NCBI GenBank assembly: GCA_002348345.1
Contig: DEAY01000226.1
Span: 5,529-19,522 of the forward strand
DNA: 13,994 nt
Origin: Verrucomicrobia bacterium UBA2970
Lineage (GTDB): Bacteria > Verrucomicrobiota > Verrucomicrobiia > Limisphaerales > AAA164-E04
Reading direction: 5' to 3'
Part shown: piece after piece, positions 6,732 through 13,991 of the stretch
Numbering within the stretch: the first letter of the stretch is position 1
Layout: the number at the start of each line of letters is the position of its first letter
Position numbers and translations under genes: made by a program
Notes under the pieces: model-generated
Seen by the model: only the letters and a program-made list of their open reading frames with translations
What the model was told of the DNA's origin: nothing
Database searches by the model: none

Positions 6732-7510
6732 GGCATTCCCTTGATCCCGGGCCTTGGCCCTTGAGCCGCTGGCTGTTGACGCTGCTGGCGGCCCTCGTCG
6801 TCCACGCGGCCCCGCTGCTACTGCTCTCGAATCCAGAGCCCATCCATGACAACCGTCCGACACCGGCTCGCCCCGTGATTCTCGACGAGCTTCGAGAAAC
6901 CGGCTCAAGGGAGAGGAGTTTGAGAATCGGCAGAGATCCGTCCCTGTTAACGCGAGTCCATGCCCGGGGCTTCACCGGCGATCTCTGGCAGGACGCTGTG
7001 ATGAGCAGCAGAGAATACGTGGAATGGAGCGAGCCGCACCGGTTCCTGAACCAAGACCAATTCCGTGCCGGGGCCGCCTTTCGCGAGTTTGCGCTCACGC
7101 AAGAGGTTTCGCCCTCCATCGTTTCTCGCGCTCATCCCACGCTCTCTTCGGCCGAGCTCCCCAAACCGATCCCTCCCGCCACCTCCTCCATTCTGGTCGA
7201 TGGCCGAATACGCCATCGGCTCCCGGATTCCGTAGCGTCATTACCCTCCTGGCCTCACACCAACCTCGTTCGACCCACGGTGATCACGGTCGCGATCGAC
7301 CGATTCGGCTGGGCTCAATCCTCGCTGATCCTCTCCAACAGCCTTCCCCGAGCCGATGAGTTTGCGCTGCAATGGATCCGAAAGACCCAGTTCAAGACTC
7401 TGCCCCCAAATCGCCTGGAGATCGATTCCCGCCTCACCTGGGGTGAAATCACCTTTCGTTGGGTCACAACGGCTTCAACAAACAGCCCCGGCCAGCCCCC
7501 CTCCCCATGA
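6728..7510 (+). CDS. TonB-like energy transducer
   Basis: This 260-residue protein has an N-terminal membrane anchor (about residues 14-34, WLLTLLAALVVHAAPLLLL) and a long periplasmic part. It ends in a TonB-C-like domain from about 183: PTVITVAIDRFGWAQSSLIL, then EFALQWIRKTQFKTLP, then a final strand LTWGEITFRW. The order strand, helix ending in RKTQF, strand matches TonB C-terminal domains, though identity is low and the classical proline-rich spacer is weak. The position after exbB and exbD, with an ATGA overlap to exbD, is the strongest support for a TonB-type role: passing proton-motive energy to an outer-membrane partner. No TonB-dependent receptor gene is in the window. The last four bases overlap the zinc-ribbon gene in another ATGA. 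Confidence 0.7.
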   Translation: MRHSLDPGPWPLSRWLLTLLAALVVHAAPLLLLSNPEPIHDNRPTPARPVILDELRETGSRERSLRIGRDPSLLTRVHARGFTGDLWQDAVMSSREYVEWSEPHRFLNQDQFRAGAAFREFALTQEVSPSIVSRAHPTLSSAELPKPIPPATSSILVDGRIRHRLPDSVASLPSWPHTNLVRPTVITVAIDRFGWAQSSLILSNSLPRADEFALQWIRKTQFKTLPPNRLEIDSRLTWGEITFRWVTTASTNSPGQPPSP

Positions 7511-7737
7511 CCCTCACGTTGAGTGAACTCTTGTTCTCCTATGTGGCCGTCCTTCTGATGGGACTGGCGGTGGTCGGTCTCTATTTTGAGTTCCGGAGAA
7601 GGCACTTCGGGCCCCTCCGAAGTGACGACAACGTCTTTCGTTGCGAGGAATGTGGCTACGTCTACACCGACGATCCCAACGTCGAGCGCTCCCGCTGTCC
7701 CCACTGCAGCGCCATGAACGCGAAGTTCAACTTTTGA
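7507..7737 (+). CDS. Small membrane-anchored zinc-ribbon protein
   Basis: The 76-residue product starts at ATG 7507, which overlaps the stop of the TonB-like gene (ATGA). The N-terminal half is one membrane helix (about residues 8-27, LFSYVAVLLMGLAVVGLYF). It is followed by a basic stretch, FRRRH, which predicts the C-terminus in the cytoplasm. The rest is a rubredoxin/zinc-ribbon knuckle pair, CEECGYVY then CPHC, 15 residues apart, suited to one zinc or iron. I recognise no named family. The tight overlap places it in the ExbB/ExbD/TonB-like unit, where it could be a regulator or assembly factor; this is inference. Homologues may be mislabelled as HypA or rubredoxin because of the CxxC pairs. 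The frame also opens at 7459, but that start lies well inside the TonB-like gene. Confidence 0.8.
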   Translation: MTLTLSELLFSYVAVLLMGLAVVGLYFEFRRRHFGPLRSDDNVFRCEECGYVYTDDPNVERSRCPHCSAMNAKFNF

Positions 7738-7829
7738 CCTCGTTGCCTTCGGCCCCGGAATCCGCACCTTTTTCACCCTGGGGAGAGTTCCTGCTTGTCA
7801 GCTTGAATCGGGCTCTGGCAAGCTTGGAC

Positions 7830-9398
7830 ATGGCAGTCGATCATCAACCCAATGCGCTTGATCGCCAATTCTATCTCCGGGCCGACGACTTCTTTACGGC
7901 CCACAAAGACTGCGCGTTAACCTACGACGATCTGTCCCTGGCGACTCTTTATTCCGAGACGCTTCCGCGGGAGACGCAACTCGAGACCACCCTCGCAGAG
8001 GGACTTCAACTTCATCTGCCGATCGTCTCAGCCGACATGGATACGGTGACCGAGTCCCGGATGGCCATCGCCATGGCCTTGAACGGGGGTCTGGGACTGA
8101 TCCATTACAATATGAGCGAAAAAGATCAGCTCAGGGAAGTGTCTCGGGTGAAGAATCACGTTCATGGCCTCATTCAGGATCCGATCACGGTTCAACCCGA
8201 ACAAACCATCGGGGACGTCCTGGAAATGATCGATCGCAAGGGATTCACCTTCCGCACCTTTCCGGTCGTCAATGAAGTGGGCACGCTCCTCGGCTTGCTT
8301 CCGGGAAACGTTGTTCGCCCTCGCTATTCCGCCCGGAGCGTGAAGGAAGCCCTCACACCTCGGGACGATGTCTTTACCCTCCTTGAGAGGGAACTGGGGA
8401 ACGACCCCATCGCTCGAGCCGATCAGTTCTTTGCCGATCACCCTCGGATCGACAAACTGATGGTGGTCGATCAAGGGGACCGCTTGGCGGGTCTCTTTAC
8501 GCTCTCGGACGTCGATCGAATCACCCAGGAAAGAAAGGCCCAATTCAAGCCCGCCAGAGACCCAAAATTCCGCCTGATTTGCGGTGCAGCCGTCTCGGCA
8601 ACTCGCAACGCCTTCGGCGAACTTGATCGAGATCGCATCACCCAACATGTCGGTGAACTGGTTGAGCGAGGCGTCGATGCGATCGCCGTCTCAACGGCCC
8701 ATGGCCATACCCAGGGGGTGGGGCAGACCGTCAAGCTGATCCGCGAAGCCTTCCCCCAGCTCCCCATCATCGCCGGCAACGTCACGAGTGGAGCCGGCGT
8801 TGACTACCTGGCTGATTGCGGAGCCAGCAGCATCAAGATTGGCCAGGGTCCCGGGAGCATCTGTACCACCCGAGTCATCGCCGGGGTCGGCATCCCACAA
8901 ATGACTGCCCTCTTCGTGGCCAGCCAGGCCGCCGCCAAACGGGGCGTCCGCATCATCGCCGACGGTGGCATCACGAAATCGGGAGACATCGTGAAGGCCC
9001 TGACCTTGGCCAATGCCATCATCTGTGGCGGCTTGCTCGCGGGATGCACCGAGGCCCCCGGAGAGATTCTCGAGATCAGCGGTAAATTGTATAAACAATA
9101 CCGTGGCATGGGGAGTCTTGCTGCGATGAAGGCCGGTTCGGCAGCACGCTATGGTCACAACGCCAAGGACTCAACCCGAAAAGTATCCGCCGAGGGCGTC
9201 GAGGCACTCAAGGAAGTCTCCGGCTCCGTTGATAAAGTACTCTCACAGTTGATCGGAGGAATCCAATCTGGCATGGGCTACTTGGGTGCCCGAAACCTGG
9301 AACAACTTCAGACTCGGGCCCGATATGTTCGAATCAGTCCCGCCGGGCAGCGAGAGTCCAACACCCACGACATCGTGGAACTCAAGACCGGAGGTTAG
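7830..9398 (+). CDS. guaB: Inosine-5'-monophosphate dehydrogenase
   Basis: GuaB oxidises IMP to XMP with NAD+, the committed step of guanine nucleotide synthesis, in the cytoplasm. The 522-residue product has the full domain order: barrel start with LTYDDLSLA and PIVSADMDTVTE, a pair of CBS motifs (about residues 110-230, ITVQPEQTIGDVLEM and LAGLFTLSDVDRI), then the rest of the TIM barrel. The catalytic loop is GQGPGSICTTR with Cys345. The phosphate-binding IIADGGI has Asp378. YRGMGSLAAM and a mobile flap (SAARYGHN onward) follow, and the C-terminus has GIQSGMGYLGA and AGQRESNTHD. The loop Gln where Ile is common (GIGPGS) is a small variation. The frame is open from 7641, but ATG 7830 gives a normal IMPDH N-terminus. 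A 92-bp gap separates it from the zinc-ribbon gene, so it may be read through from the exb operon or have its own promoter. Confidence 0.97.
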   Translation: MAVDHQPNALDRQFYLRADDFFTAHKDCALTYDDLSLATLYSETLPRETQLETTLAEGLQLHLPIVSADMDTVTESRMAIAMALNGGLGLIHYNMSEKDQLREVSRVKNHVHGLIQDPITVQPEQTIGDVLEMIDRKGFTFRTFPVVNEVGTLLGLLPGNVVRPRYSARSVKEALTPRDDVFTLLERELGNDPIARADQFFADHPRIDKLMVVDQGDRLAGLFTLSDVDRITQERKAQFKPARDPKFRLICGAAVSATRNAFGELDRDRITQHVGELVERGVDAIAVSTAHGHTQGVGQTVKLIREAFPQLPIIAGNVTSGAGVDYLADCGASSIKIGQGPGSICTTRVIAGVGIPQMTALFVASQAAAKRGVRIIADGGITKSGDIVKALTLANAIICGGLLAGCTEAPGEILEISGKLYKQYRGMGSLAAMKAGSAARYGHNAKDSTRKVSAEGVEALKEVSGSVDKVLSQLIGGIQSGMGYLGARNLEQLQTRARYVRISPAGQRESNTHDIVELKTGG

Positions 9399-9429
9399 TC
9401 CTCTCGCAGGGTCATTCGCACCCCATATG

Positions 9430-9454
9430 CCAAGTTTTATTACTCTTTACTTGG
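9430..9454. repeat. Inverted repeat upstream of comEC
   Basis: Perfect 6-bp half-sites CCAAGT (9430-9435) and ACTTGG (9449-9454) flank a 13-bp AT-rich spacer, in the 74-bp gap between guaB and comEC. It could be an operator or a weak terminator hairpin; no T-run follows. A 6-bp match of this kind could also be chance. Confidence 0.3.
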
Positions 9455-9472
9455 ATTGTTTCGTAAAACAGA

Positions 9473-11947
9473 GTGGGAGGCGTGAACCGGCTCACGCTCT
9501 CGTCGGGAGGGTTTTTCCTCGCTTATTCAAAACGTCCATGTACTTGGGGGGCGCTCAGTTTCATTCTTGCCATTCTTGCCGGTGAGTCACTTCCAAAGGA
9601 ATCACAGGGTCACTGGGCCCTTCTCGCCGTCGTCGGTACGACCCTAGCCTGGGCCATCTCCCCCCGAGCATCCGCCTTAATCGTCCTCGCCTACGGGGTC
9701 GGTTTTCTCCGCCATCACCAACTCACTGCCATTCGGGATTCCAACGACCTCCGCCTGATTCTCGGGGGCAATCCGAAACAAGCCATCGTAGAAGGATGGA
9801 TCGCTCATCCGCCAAGGATTCGTGTCGAAAGAGACGGAGACCACATCGCCTACCGAGGCGACATCGTGCTCTCGATGAACCATATCGAAATCGGTTCCCG
9901 AAGCCGTCCCGCCACCGGCCTCATCCTCATCCGGGTCCGCGGCCCCGATCCCATCGACCTCACGCCAAACACCCCTATCAAGGCCAGTGGTGTCCTACGC
10001 CGTCCCGCTGGCCCGTCGGTTCCGGGGGGATTCAACCGCCGCCGTTATCTTCGCTTTCTCGGGATCCACTATGAAATGGAAATCCCGGAGCGGCGGCCGG
10101 CTCTTCAGGTCTCAGGTGAAGTCGTCCCGCCGACGATCCCGTCTCGATTTCAGTCCTGGGCCAGGCAAACACTCGCCCGGGGGCAACCCCCCGACCATCC
10201 TGCCACCCGCCTCCTATCGGCGATGGTCCTCGGCTGGCGTGCCGAGTTGAACCCTGAGGCTCGCACACCGTTCATGCAATCGGGCACCCTCCACCTCTTC
10301 GCGATCAGCGGCCTTCATGTCGCCCTCATCGCCGGCCTCATGGTGGTTCTTGCCAAATGCTCTGGCATTCCTCGTCGACACGCGGGCTTTCTCATCATCC
10401 CCGCCCTGTGGCTATACACCTTGGCCACCGGATCTCCCGCTTCCGCCGTGCGTGCCTCTACCGTGAGCACCATCGTGCTTCTGGGATGGATGCTCAAGCG
10501 ACCTCCGGACGCCCTCAATTCCCTCGGTGCCGCGGCCATTAGTCTGCTCTTGGTGGACCCGCTACAACTGTTCCAACCGGGCTTTCAGCTCTCTTTTACC
10601 GTGGTGACCTGTATCTCCCTGGTTTTTCCTAAACTCCATGAATTCGAGGCGCTCATCCTCCGAAGAGAATCACTCACTCCGAAATCGATGCGTTCGGGAT
10701 TTCGAGCGTGCCTGTCTCAAGGGATTCAAAAGATTCTCTCGGCGTTCTCCCTCTCTCTCTCAGCCTGGCTGGGATCGCTCCCTCTGATCGCTACCTACTT
10801 TCACCTTTTCACCCCCATCGGCTTGCTCGCCAACCTGTTGCTCGTGCCCCTGGCAGGGCTCACCCTCGCCAGTTCCATGATGGCCTTGTTGTTGGCTCCA
10901 TGCTTCTCCCCGTTGACTGAAATCGCCAACTCGAGCGCCTGGTTCTGGATGGAGAGTCTGATCACTCTCAGCCAATCCTTCGCCGCCGTTCCGGGGGGCC
11001 ACTGGTTCGTTCCCGAGCCTCCATTGAGCCTTCACTTTGTCTATTACAGCACGCTCATCGGATGGAGCCTTTCGCGGTCATCACGGATGACCCAGATGGT
11101 CCTCCTGACCGGATCGACGGCCCTCCTGCTGGGCCTCGCCCATACGCTCGTCAAGACCCATCAAGAAACCCGCATCTCGATCCTCCCGATTCCCGAAGGC
11201 GACGGCATCTTCATTGATCAACCCGGCATTCGATCGGACTGGATGATTGACGGAGGCCCCGCTTGGTGCCAAGACGCCTATGTCAACCCGTTCCTGAGGG
11301 CGCTTCCTCTCACCGCTCGATTTGAAAACCACCTGCTCACCCACGGCGACAAAAAGCACCTTGAGTGGCTCGCGGCCAATGGTCCCAACAGCGACTCATC
11401 CCAAATCGTCGTCAGTCCCATCCGCTACCGATCGACCTTCTACCGATCCTTGATTTCCTCACTCGAATCCGACGGGTATTCCGTCCGCAAGGTCTCCGCC
11501 CCTCAATCGCTTGGAAAGTGGAAGATTCTCCATCCCCGGCCTGACACAAAAAACGGGGCGGCTGATGAAGCGCCGCTCGTGCTCCTTGGCGAAATCAACA
11601 AGATCCGCATCCTCCTGATCTCAGATCTCGCCCGGCATTCGCAACAAGCACTCCTGATCGGTCGACCCGACCTCGAAGTCGACATCATCTGTCTGGGGCT
11701 CCCGGCGAATTCCGCTCCCGCCAATCCCCATGTGCTGGGCCGACTCAATCCTCGAATTGTCATCGTGACCGGGAGCGCCAACCAAAAGGGGACCCGATGG
11801 GTCGACCATCTCCGCCAATCCTTTCACTCCGACCAGACACGGATCCTCTTTACAGGAACGGAGGGCGCGATCACGATCGTGATCCGTCATGGGCAAACGA
11901 CAATCCAGCCCATGCGAGGCCGCCCAACCGAGCTGGTTCCTCGGTAA
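9473..11947 (+). CDS. comEC: ComEC/Rec2-family DNA-uptake channel with degenerate beta-lactamase-like domain
   Basis: The 824-residue membrane protein has the ComEC order. N-terminal helices (about residues 25-75) are followed by an OB-like DUF4131 region (about 95-215, with VEGWIAHPP and ASGVLRRPAGPSVPGGFN). The competence domain (PF03772, about 235-530) carries HLFAISGLHVALIAGL and SAVRASTVS, then GFQLSFTVV. The C-terminal metallo-beta-lactamase-like region spans about 565-820. ComEC carries one DNA strand across the inner membrane in natural transformation. The C-terminal domain keeps MIDGG (Asp593) and THGDKKH (His624, Asp626, His629), but the second Asp of HxDxDH is Lys628. GD is SD (Asp718), and the later HHGS motif is absent (LGLPANSAPANP), so nuclease activity is doubtful. 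GTG 9473 or GTG 9482 is the start; the first in-frame ATG is far too late. No other competence gene is in the window. Confidence 0.92.
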   Translation: MGGVNRLTLSSGGFFLAYSKRPCTWGALSFILAILAGESLPKESQGHWALLAVVGTTLAWAISPRASALIVLAYGVGFLRHHQLTAIRDSNDLRLILGGNPKQAIVEGWIAHPPRIRVERDGDHIAYRGDIVLSMNHIEIGSRSRPATGLILIRVRGPDPIDLTPNTPIKASGVLRRPAGPSVPGGFNRRRYLRFLGIHYEMEIPERRPALQVSGEVVPPTIPSRFQSWARQTLARGQPPDHPATRLLSAMVLGWRAELNPEARTPFMQSGTLHLFAISGLHVALIAGLMVVLAKCSGIPRRHAGFLIIPALWLYTLATGSPASAVRASTVSTIVLLGWMLKRPPDALNSLGAAAISLLLVDPLQLFQPGFQLSFTVVTCISLVFPKLHEFEALILRRESLTPKSMRSGFRACLSQGIQKILSAFSLSLSAWLGSLPLIATYFHLFTPIGLLANLLLVPLAGLTLASSMMALLLAPCFSPLTEIANSSAWFWMESLITLSQSFAAVPGGHWFVPEPPLSLHFVYYSTLIGWSLSRSSRMTQMVLLTGSTALLLGLAHTLVKTHQETRISILPIPEGDGIFIDQPGIRSDWMIDGGPAWCQDAYVNPFLRALPLTARFENHLLTHGDKKHLEWLAANGPNSDSSQIVVSPIRYRSTFYRSLISSLESDGYSVRKVSAPQSLGKWKILHPRPDTKNGAADEAPLVLLGEINKIRILLISDLARHSQQALLIGRPDLEVDIICLGLPANSAPANPHVLGRLNPRIVIVTGSANQKGTRWVDHLRQSFHSDQTRILFTGTEGAITIVIRHGQTTIQPMRGRPTELVPR

Positions 11948-11966
11948 CCCTTTGACTTGCCCATCA

Positions 11967-11997
11967 GGGGAGATCCGTGCCCTACGGATCCGATCCC
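11967..11997. terminator. Bidirectional terminator-like hairpin between convergent genes
   Basis: A perfect 7-bp stem GATCCGT/ACGGATC (11972-11978 with 11984-11990) has a 5-nt loop. It extends past a small bulge by GGGA/TCCC (11968-11971 with 11994-11997). It sits in the 50-bp gap between the stop codons of comEC and the propeller gene, which suits a shared terminator. No T-run follows on either strand, so Rho-independent action is uncertain. Confidence 0.5.
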
Positions 11998-13521
11998 TCA
12001 ATCATCGAACTTGATTGAAAAGAGGTCGGCATCGCGCAGCACGAAACGCATTCGAATCGGCCGCCCCGCGAGGCCGCTCACAGCACTGCCCCTTTTCCAG
12101 CGGACGACCCGATCGACTTCCTCACCCACGAGGCCTTCACAGTCGGCCAGCGCGAACCCGGGGATCGGGTTCCCGACGGCATCCTGGAGCTCGACCGCAA
12201 CGTGGCCTCCTCCCTGGGTGAGGGCATTGACGGTGAGCCGGTTGCCGTTGAACCGCAATGCCTTGGTCGTCACCGAGGCGCTTCGTGCTCCGGCGCGCAA
12301 CGAAATGAACCCATCGCGTCGAATCGTGGCCAGGCCGATGCCACCCTTCGGCCCGGTGATGCGCGGGCTCCACTGACCATCATGGGATCGGGCCAGACCG
12401 ACGTAATAGAGCCAGTGTTTGTCCTTCCAGGTAATGATGTTCGGAGCCGCTTGAATCCATCGGCAATCAAACCGCCCGGGCACGCCGGGCGGGATCAGGG
12501 GACGGCCACCATAAACCCATTCCAGGTTCCACTCTTGGTCATCTCGCGTCGTGGCGAGATAAGCGTTCATCGTCTCTCGAACCGGTTTTTCCCCGTCGCT
12601 CTGATCGACCGGCCCCAGTTCCAAGGCCCAGATCAAAGCGAACTGCACCCCCTCGTGAATCCAACCATTGACACTGTAAAGCTGCCGCACCCGATGATAG
12701 TCGCGATCCCCTTTTTCCCACCCAAGACACCACTCCCGGACCTTACGCCAACTCTTCGGATCCGACAGATCGGCATCGGCGGCGGCGATCATATCCCGGG
12801 TGCCACGAACTTCGCCGGTTTGGTTCGTCCCATAATCCGTTCGGGTGTAGAGCCGATAAACCCGCGCAAAGGGATCCCACAACACTTGGCTGATCGTGTC
12901 GGAGGCTCGTCCAGTAATGGCCGCTCCGTCGCGAAATTGAGTCCATCCCAACCCGTCAGGCGAATGAGCCAATCCGGTGTCGATCCGCAGCGAATTGACC
13001 GCCGACTTGTATCGACGCGCCGGAATGGATTCATTGGGATCAACAAACGGTGTGAAGGCCTGCGGTTGACCCACCACATAGATATTGTTTTGCCGACTGC
13101 CCTGGTATTCGACCAACCCAAGGGCGGGTTTGTCCCATTCCAGACCATCGTCGGATTCCGCATAACACCAAACCCCCCCGTGCGGTCCGCCGCCACCTCC
13201 GCGGTACCACATCCGAAATCGTCCCCGATCCCGCATCACCGTCCCTAGGATCGGAGTTCCCAAGGCTTCCCATTCTTGGTCGAGCTCAAGCACGGGCTGC
13301 CCGTCGTTGACCTTTTGCGGTTGATGCAACGTTCTCTGGGCCCCGCCATTGACCGCAATGAGGGCATCATCACACCAGAGCTGGCGCTGAGTGCCGATGG
13401 GAATGACCGGCGGCTCATCCGCCCGCCCATCGATAAATCGAACGCCGCCTGCCGCGCCCGAGAGGCCGAGAAGACCGGCCGACTTGATCCAATCACGACG
13501 TCTCAAGGTTGCATTCTTCAT
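11998..13521 (-). CDS. Tat-exported five-bladed-propeller, glycoside-hydrolase-like protein
   Basis: This 507-residue protein begins with a twin-arginine signal (RRRDWIKSAGLLGLSGAAGG, residues 7-26), so it should be exported already folded. The mature part from about 38 looks like a five-bladed beta-propeller of the GH32/GH43 type. Supporting repeats are GRFRMWYRGGG, YAESDDGLEWDKP, AHSPDGLGWTQFRDG, VLWDPFARVYRLYTR and IITWKDKHWLYYVG, a pattern of aromatic strands with SxDGxxW turns. A C-terminal beta-sandwich (about 405-505) has GFISLRAG, TTKALRFNGNRLTVNA, VAVELQDAVGNPIPGF and IRMRFVLRDADLFSIKF, a module I associate with large planctomycete and verrucomicrobial secreted families. Polysaccharide processing is plausible, but I cannot assign the catalytic acids, and it may be non-catalytic. 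ATG 13521 has no clear Shine-Dalgarno sequence. It converges on comEC. Upstream lies a hairpin-rich non-coding region. Confidence 0.8.
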   Translation of the reverse strand: MKNATLRRRDWIKSAGLLGLSGAAGGVRFIDGRADEPPVIPIGTQRQLWCDDALIAVNGGAQRTLHQPQKVNDGQPVLELDQEWEALGTPILGTVMRDRGRFRMWYRGGGGGPHGGVWCYAESDDGLEWDKPALGLVEYQGSRQNNIYVVGQPQAFTPFVDPNESIPARRYKSAVNSLRIDTGLAHSPDGLGWTQFRDGAAITGRASDTISQVLWDPFARVYRLYTRTDYGTNQTGEVRGTRDMIAAADADLSDPKSWRKVREWCLGWEKGDRDYHRVRQLYSVNGWIHEGVQFALIWALELGPVDQSDGEKPVRETMNAYLATTRDDQEWNLEWVYGGRPLIPPGVPGRFDCRWIQAAPNIITWKDKHWLYYVGLARSHDGQWSPRITGPKGGIGLATIRRDGFISLRAGARSASVTTKALRFNGNRLTVNALTQGGGHVAVELQDAVGNPIPGFALADCEGLVGEEVDRVVRWKRGSAVSGLAGRPIRMRFVLRDADLFSIKFDD

Positions 13522-13654
13522 AGGGTTCTAAACTCAATCGTTGCGAAACGGGGCTCACATACAAGCATGAAACGCCCCCATCTCTTTGACGAACATCCGG
13601 ATCCTCCGAGAAAGCGACCCCGGTTCAAGTGCCGAACATCCTACCATAGAGAAA

Positions 13655-13680
13655 GATGATGAGGTGCCGCACCCATCATC
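13655..13680. terminator. Strong hairpin, terminator-like on the minus strand
   Basis: GATGATG/CATCATC plus GGTG/CACC form an 11-bp stem (13655-13661 with 13674-13680, 13663-13666 with 13670-13673), with one bulged A and a 3-nt CCG loop. On the minus strand it is followed by TTTCTCT, as in a Rho-independent terminator. It lies about 135 bp upstream of the propeller gene start, so on that strand it could act as an attenuator or end an upstream transcript. Confidence 0.45.
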
Positions 13681-13703
13681 GGAAACCAAAGCCAACCTTT
13701 CCT

Positions 13704-13869
13704 GGGGGAGGCAACACCCATCCCTCCCTAGATGACGGTAGGGTCAGGAAGCTTGATCTTCGTTCGACCCGTCCGCTAGGCTACCGGCTCGGCTGCTTAG
13801 CGAAGAGCGGCACATCGGTGCCATCCGGAGCAAACATTGGTCACTCGCGAGCTCTTGGTCTCGTTTTTT
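13704..13869. other. Series of stem-loops, candidate structured RNA next to tRNA-Arg
   Basis: There is no gene between 13522 and 13915. Beyond the hairpin at 13655-13680, four more lie in line: GGGAGG/CCTCCC (13706-13711 with 13723-13728); GGGTC/GACCC enclosing GAAG/CTTC (13741-13770); CGCTAGGC/GCTTAGCG with one G-T wobble (13774-13781 with 13795-13802); and GGCAC/GTGCC (13809-13822). On the plus strand a short stem GCGAG/CTCGT (13847-13851 with 13860-13864) runs into six T (13864-13869), terminator-like. The G-T pair and the T-run favour plus-strand transcription, whereas the 13655-13680 hairpin has its T-rich tail on the minus strand. I recognise no known RNA family and no convincing promoter. 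Confidence 0.3.
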
Positions 13870-13915
13870 GGTTTGTTCAGCAAACAATCTGGCAACTGGT
13901 TTTGAGCAGCATGTT

Positions 13916-13991
13916 GCTCCCATAGCTCAAGTGGATAGAGCAGCGGTTTCCTAAACCGTTGATCTGGGTTCGAGTCCCGGTGGGAGTACCA
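13916..13991 (+). tRNA. tRNA-Arg(CCT)
   Basis: A complete cloverleaf of 76 nt includes an encoded CCA end. The acceptor stem is GCTCCCA (13916-13922) with TGGGAGT, first pair G-T. The D stem is GCTC/GAGC. The anticodon stem GCGGT/ACCGT encloses loop TTCCTAA, giving anticodon CCT, which reads AGG (Arg). A 4-nt variable loop is followed by the T arm CTGGG-TTCGAGT-CCCGG. The discriminator base is A (13988), then CCA at 13989-13991. tRNA genes are common integration sites, but no integrase or duplicated 3' end is visible in the 3 bases that remain. Confidence 0.96.

Noticed and set aside
7459..7506. Longer start for the zinc-ribbon protein
   Set aside because: It would overlap the TonB-like gene by more than 50 bp. 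ATG 7507 gives the same ATGA overlap seen at the previous junction.
7641..7829. N-terminal extension of GuaB by 63 codons
   Set aside because: The extension is the out-of-frame zinc-ribbon gene and has no IMPDH similarity. ATG 7830 starts at the family N-terminus.
9462..9469. Octamer CGTAAAAC upstream of comEC and again at 4184-4191 before the DUF4159 gene
   Set aside because: Two copies at different distances from the start codons and without matching flanks. It is not a convincing shared promoter element.
12202..13248. 348-codon open frame on the plus strand, antisense to the propeller gene
   Set aside because: There is no recognisable motif, and the composition is that of a shadow frame. 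The minus strand has the Tat signal and propeller repeats.
13871..13885. GTTTG/CAAAC hairpin near a T-run
   Set aside because: The T-run precedes the stem on the plus strand and becomes an A-run after it on the minus strand, so it is not a terminator in either direction.
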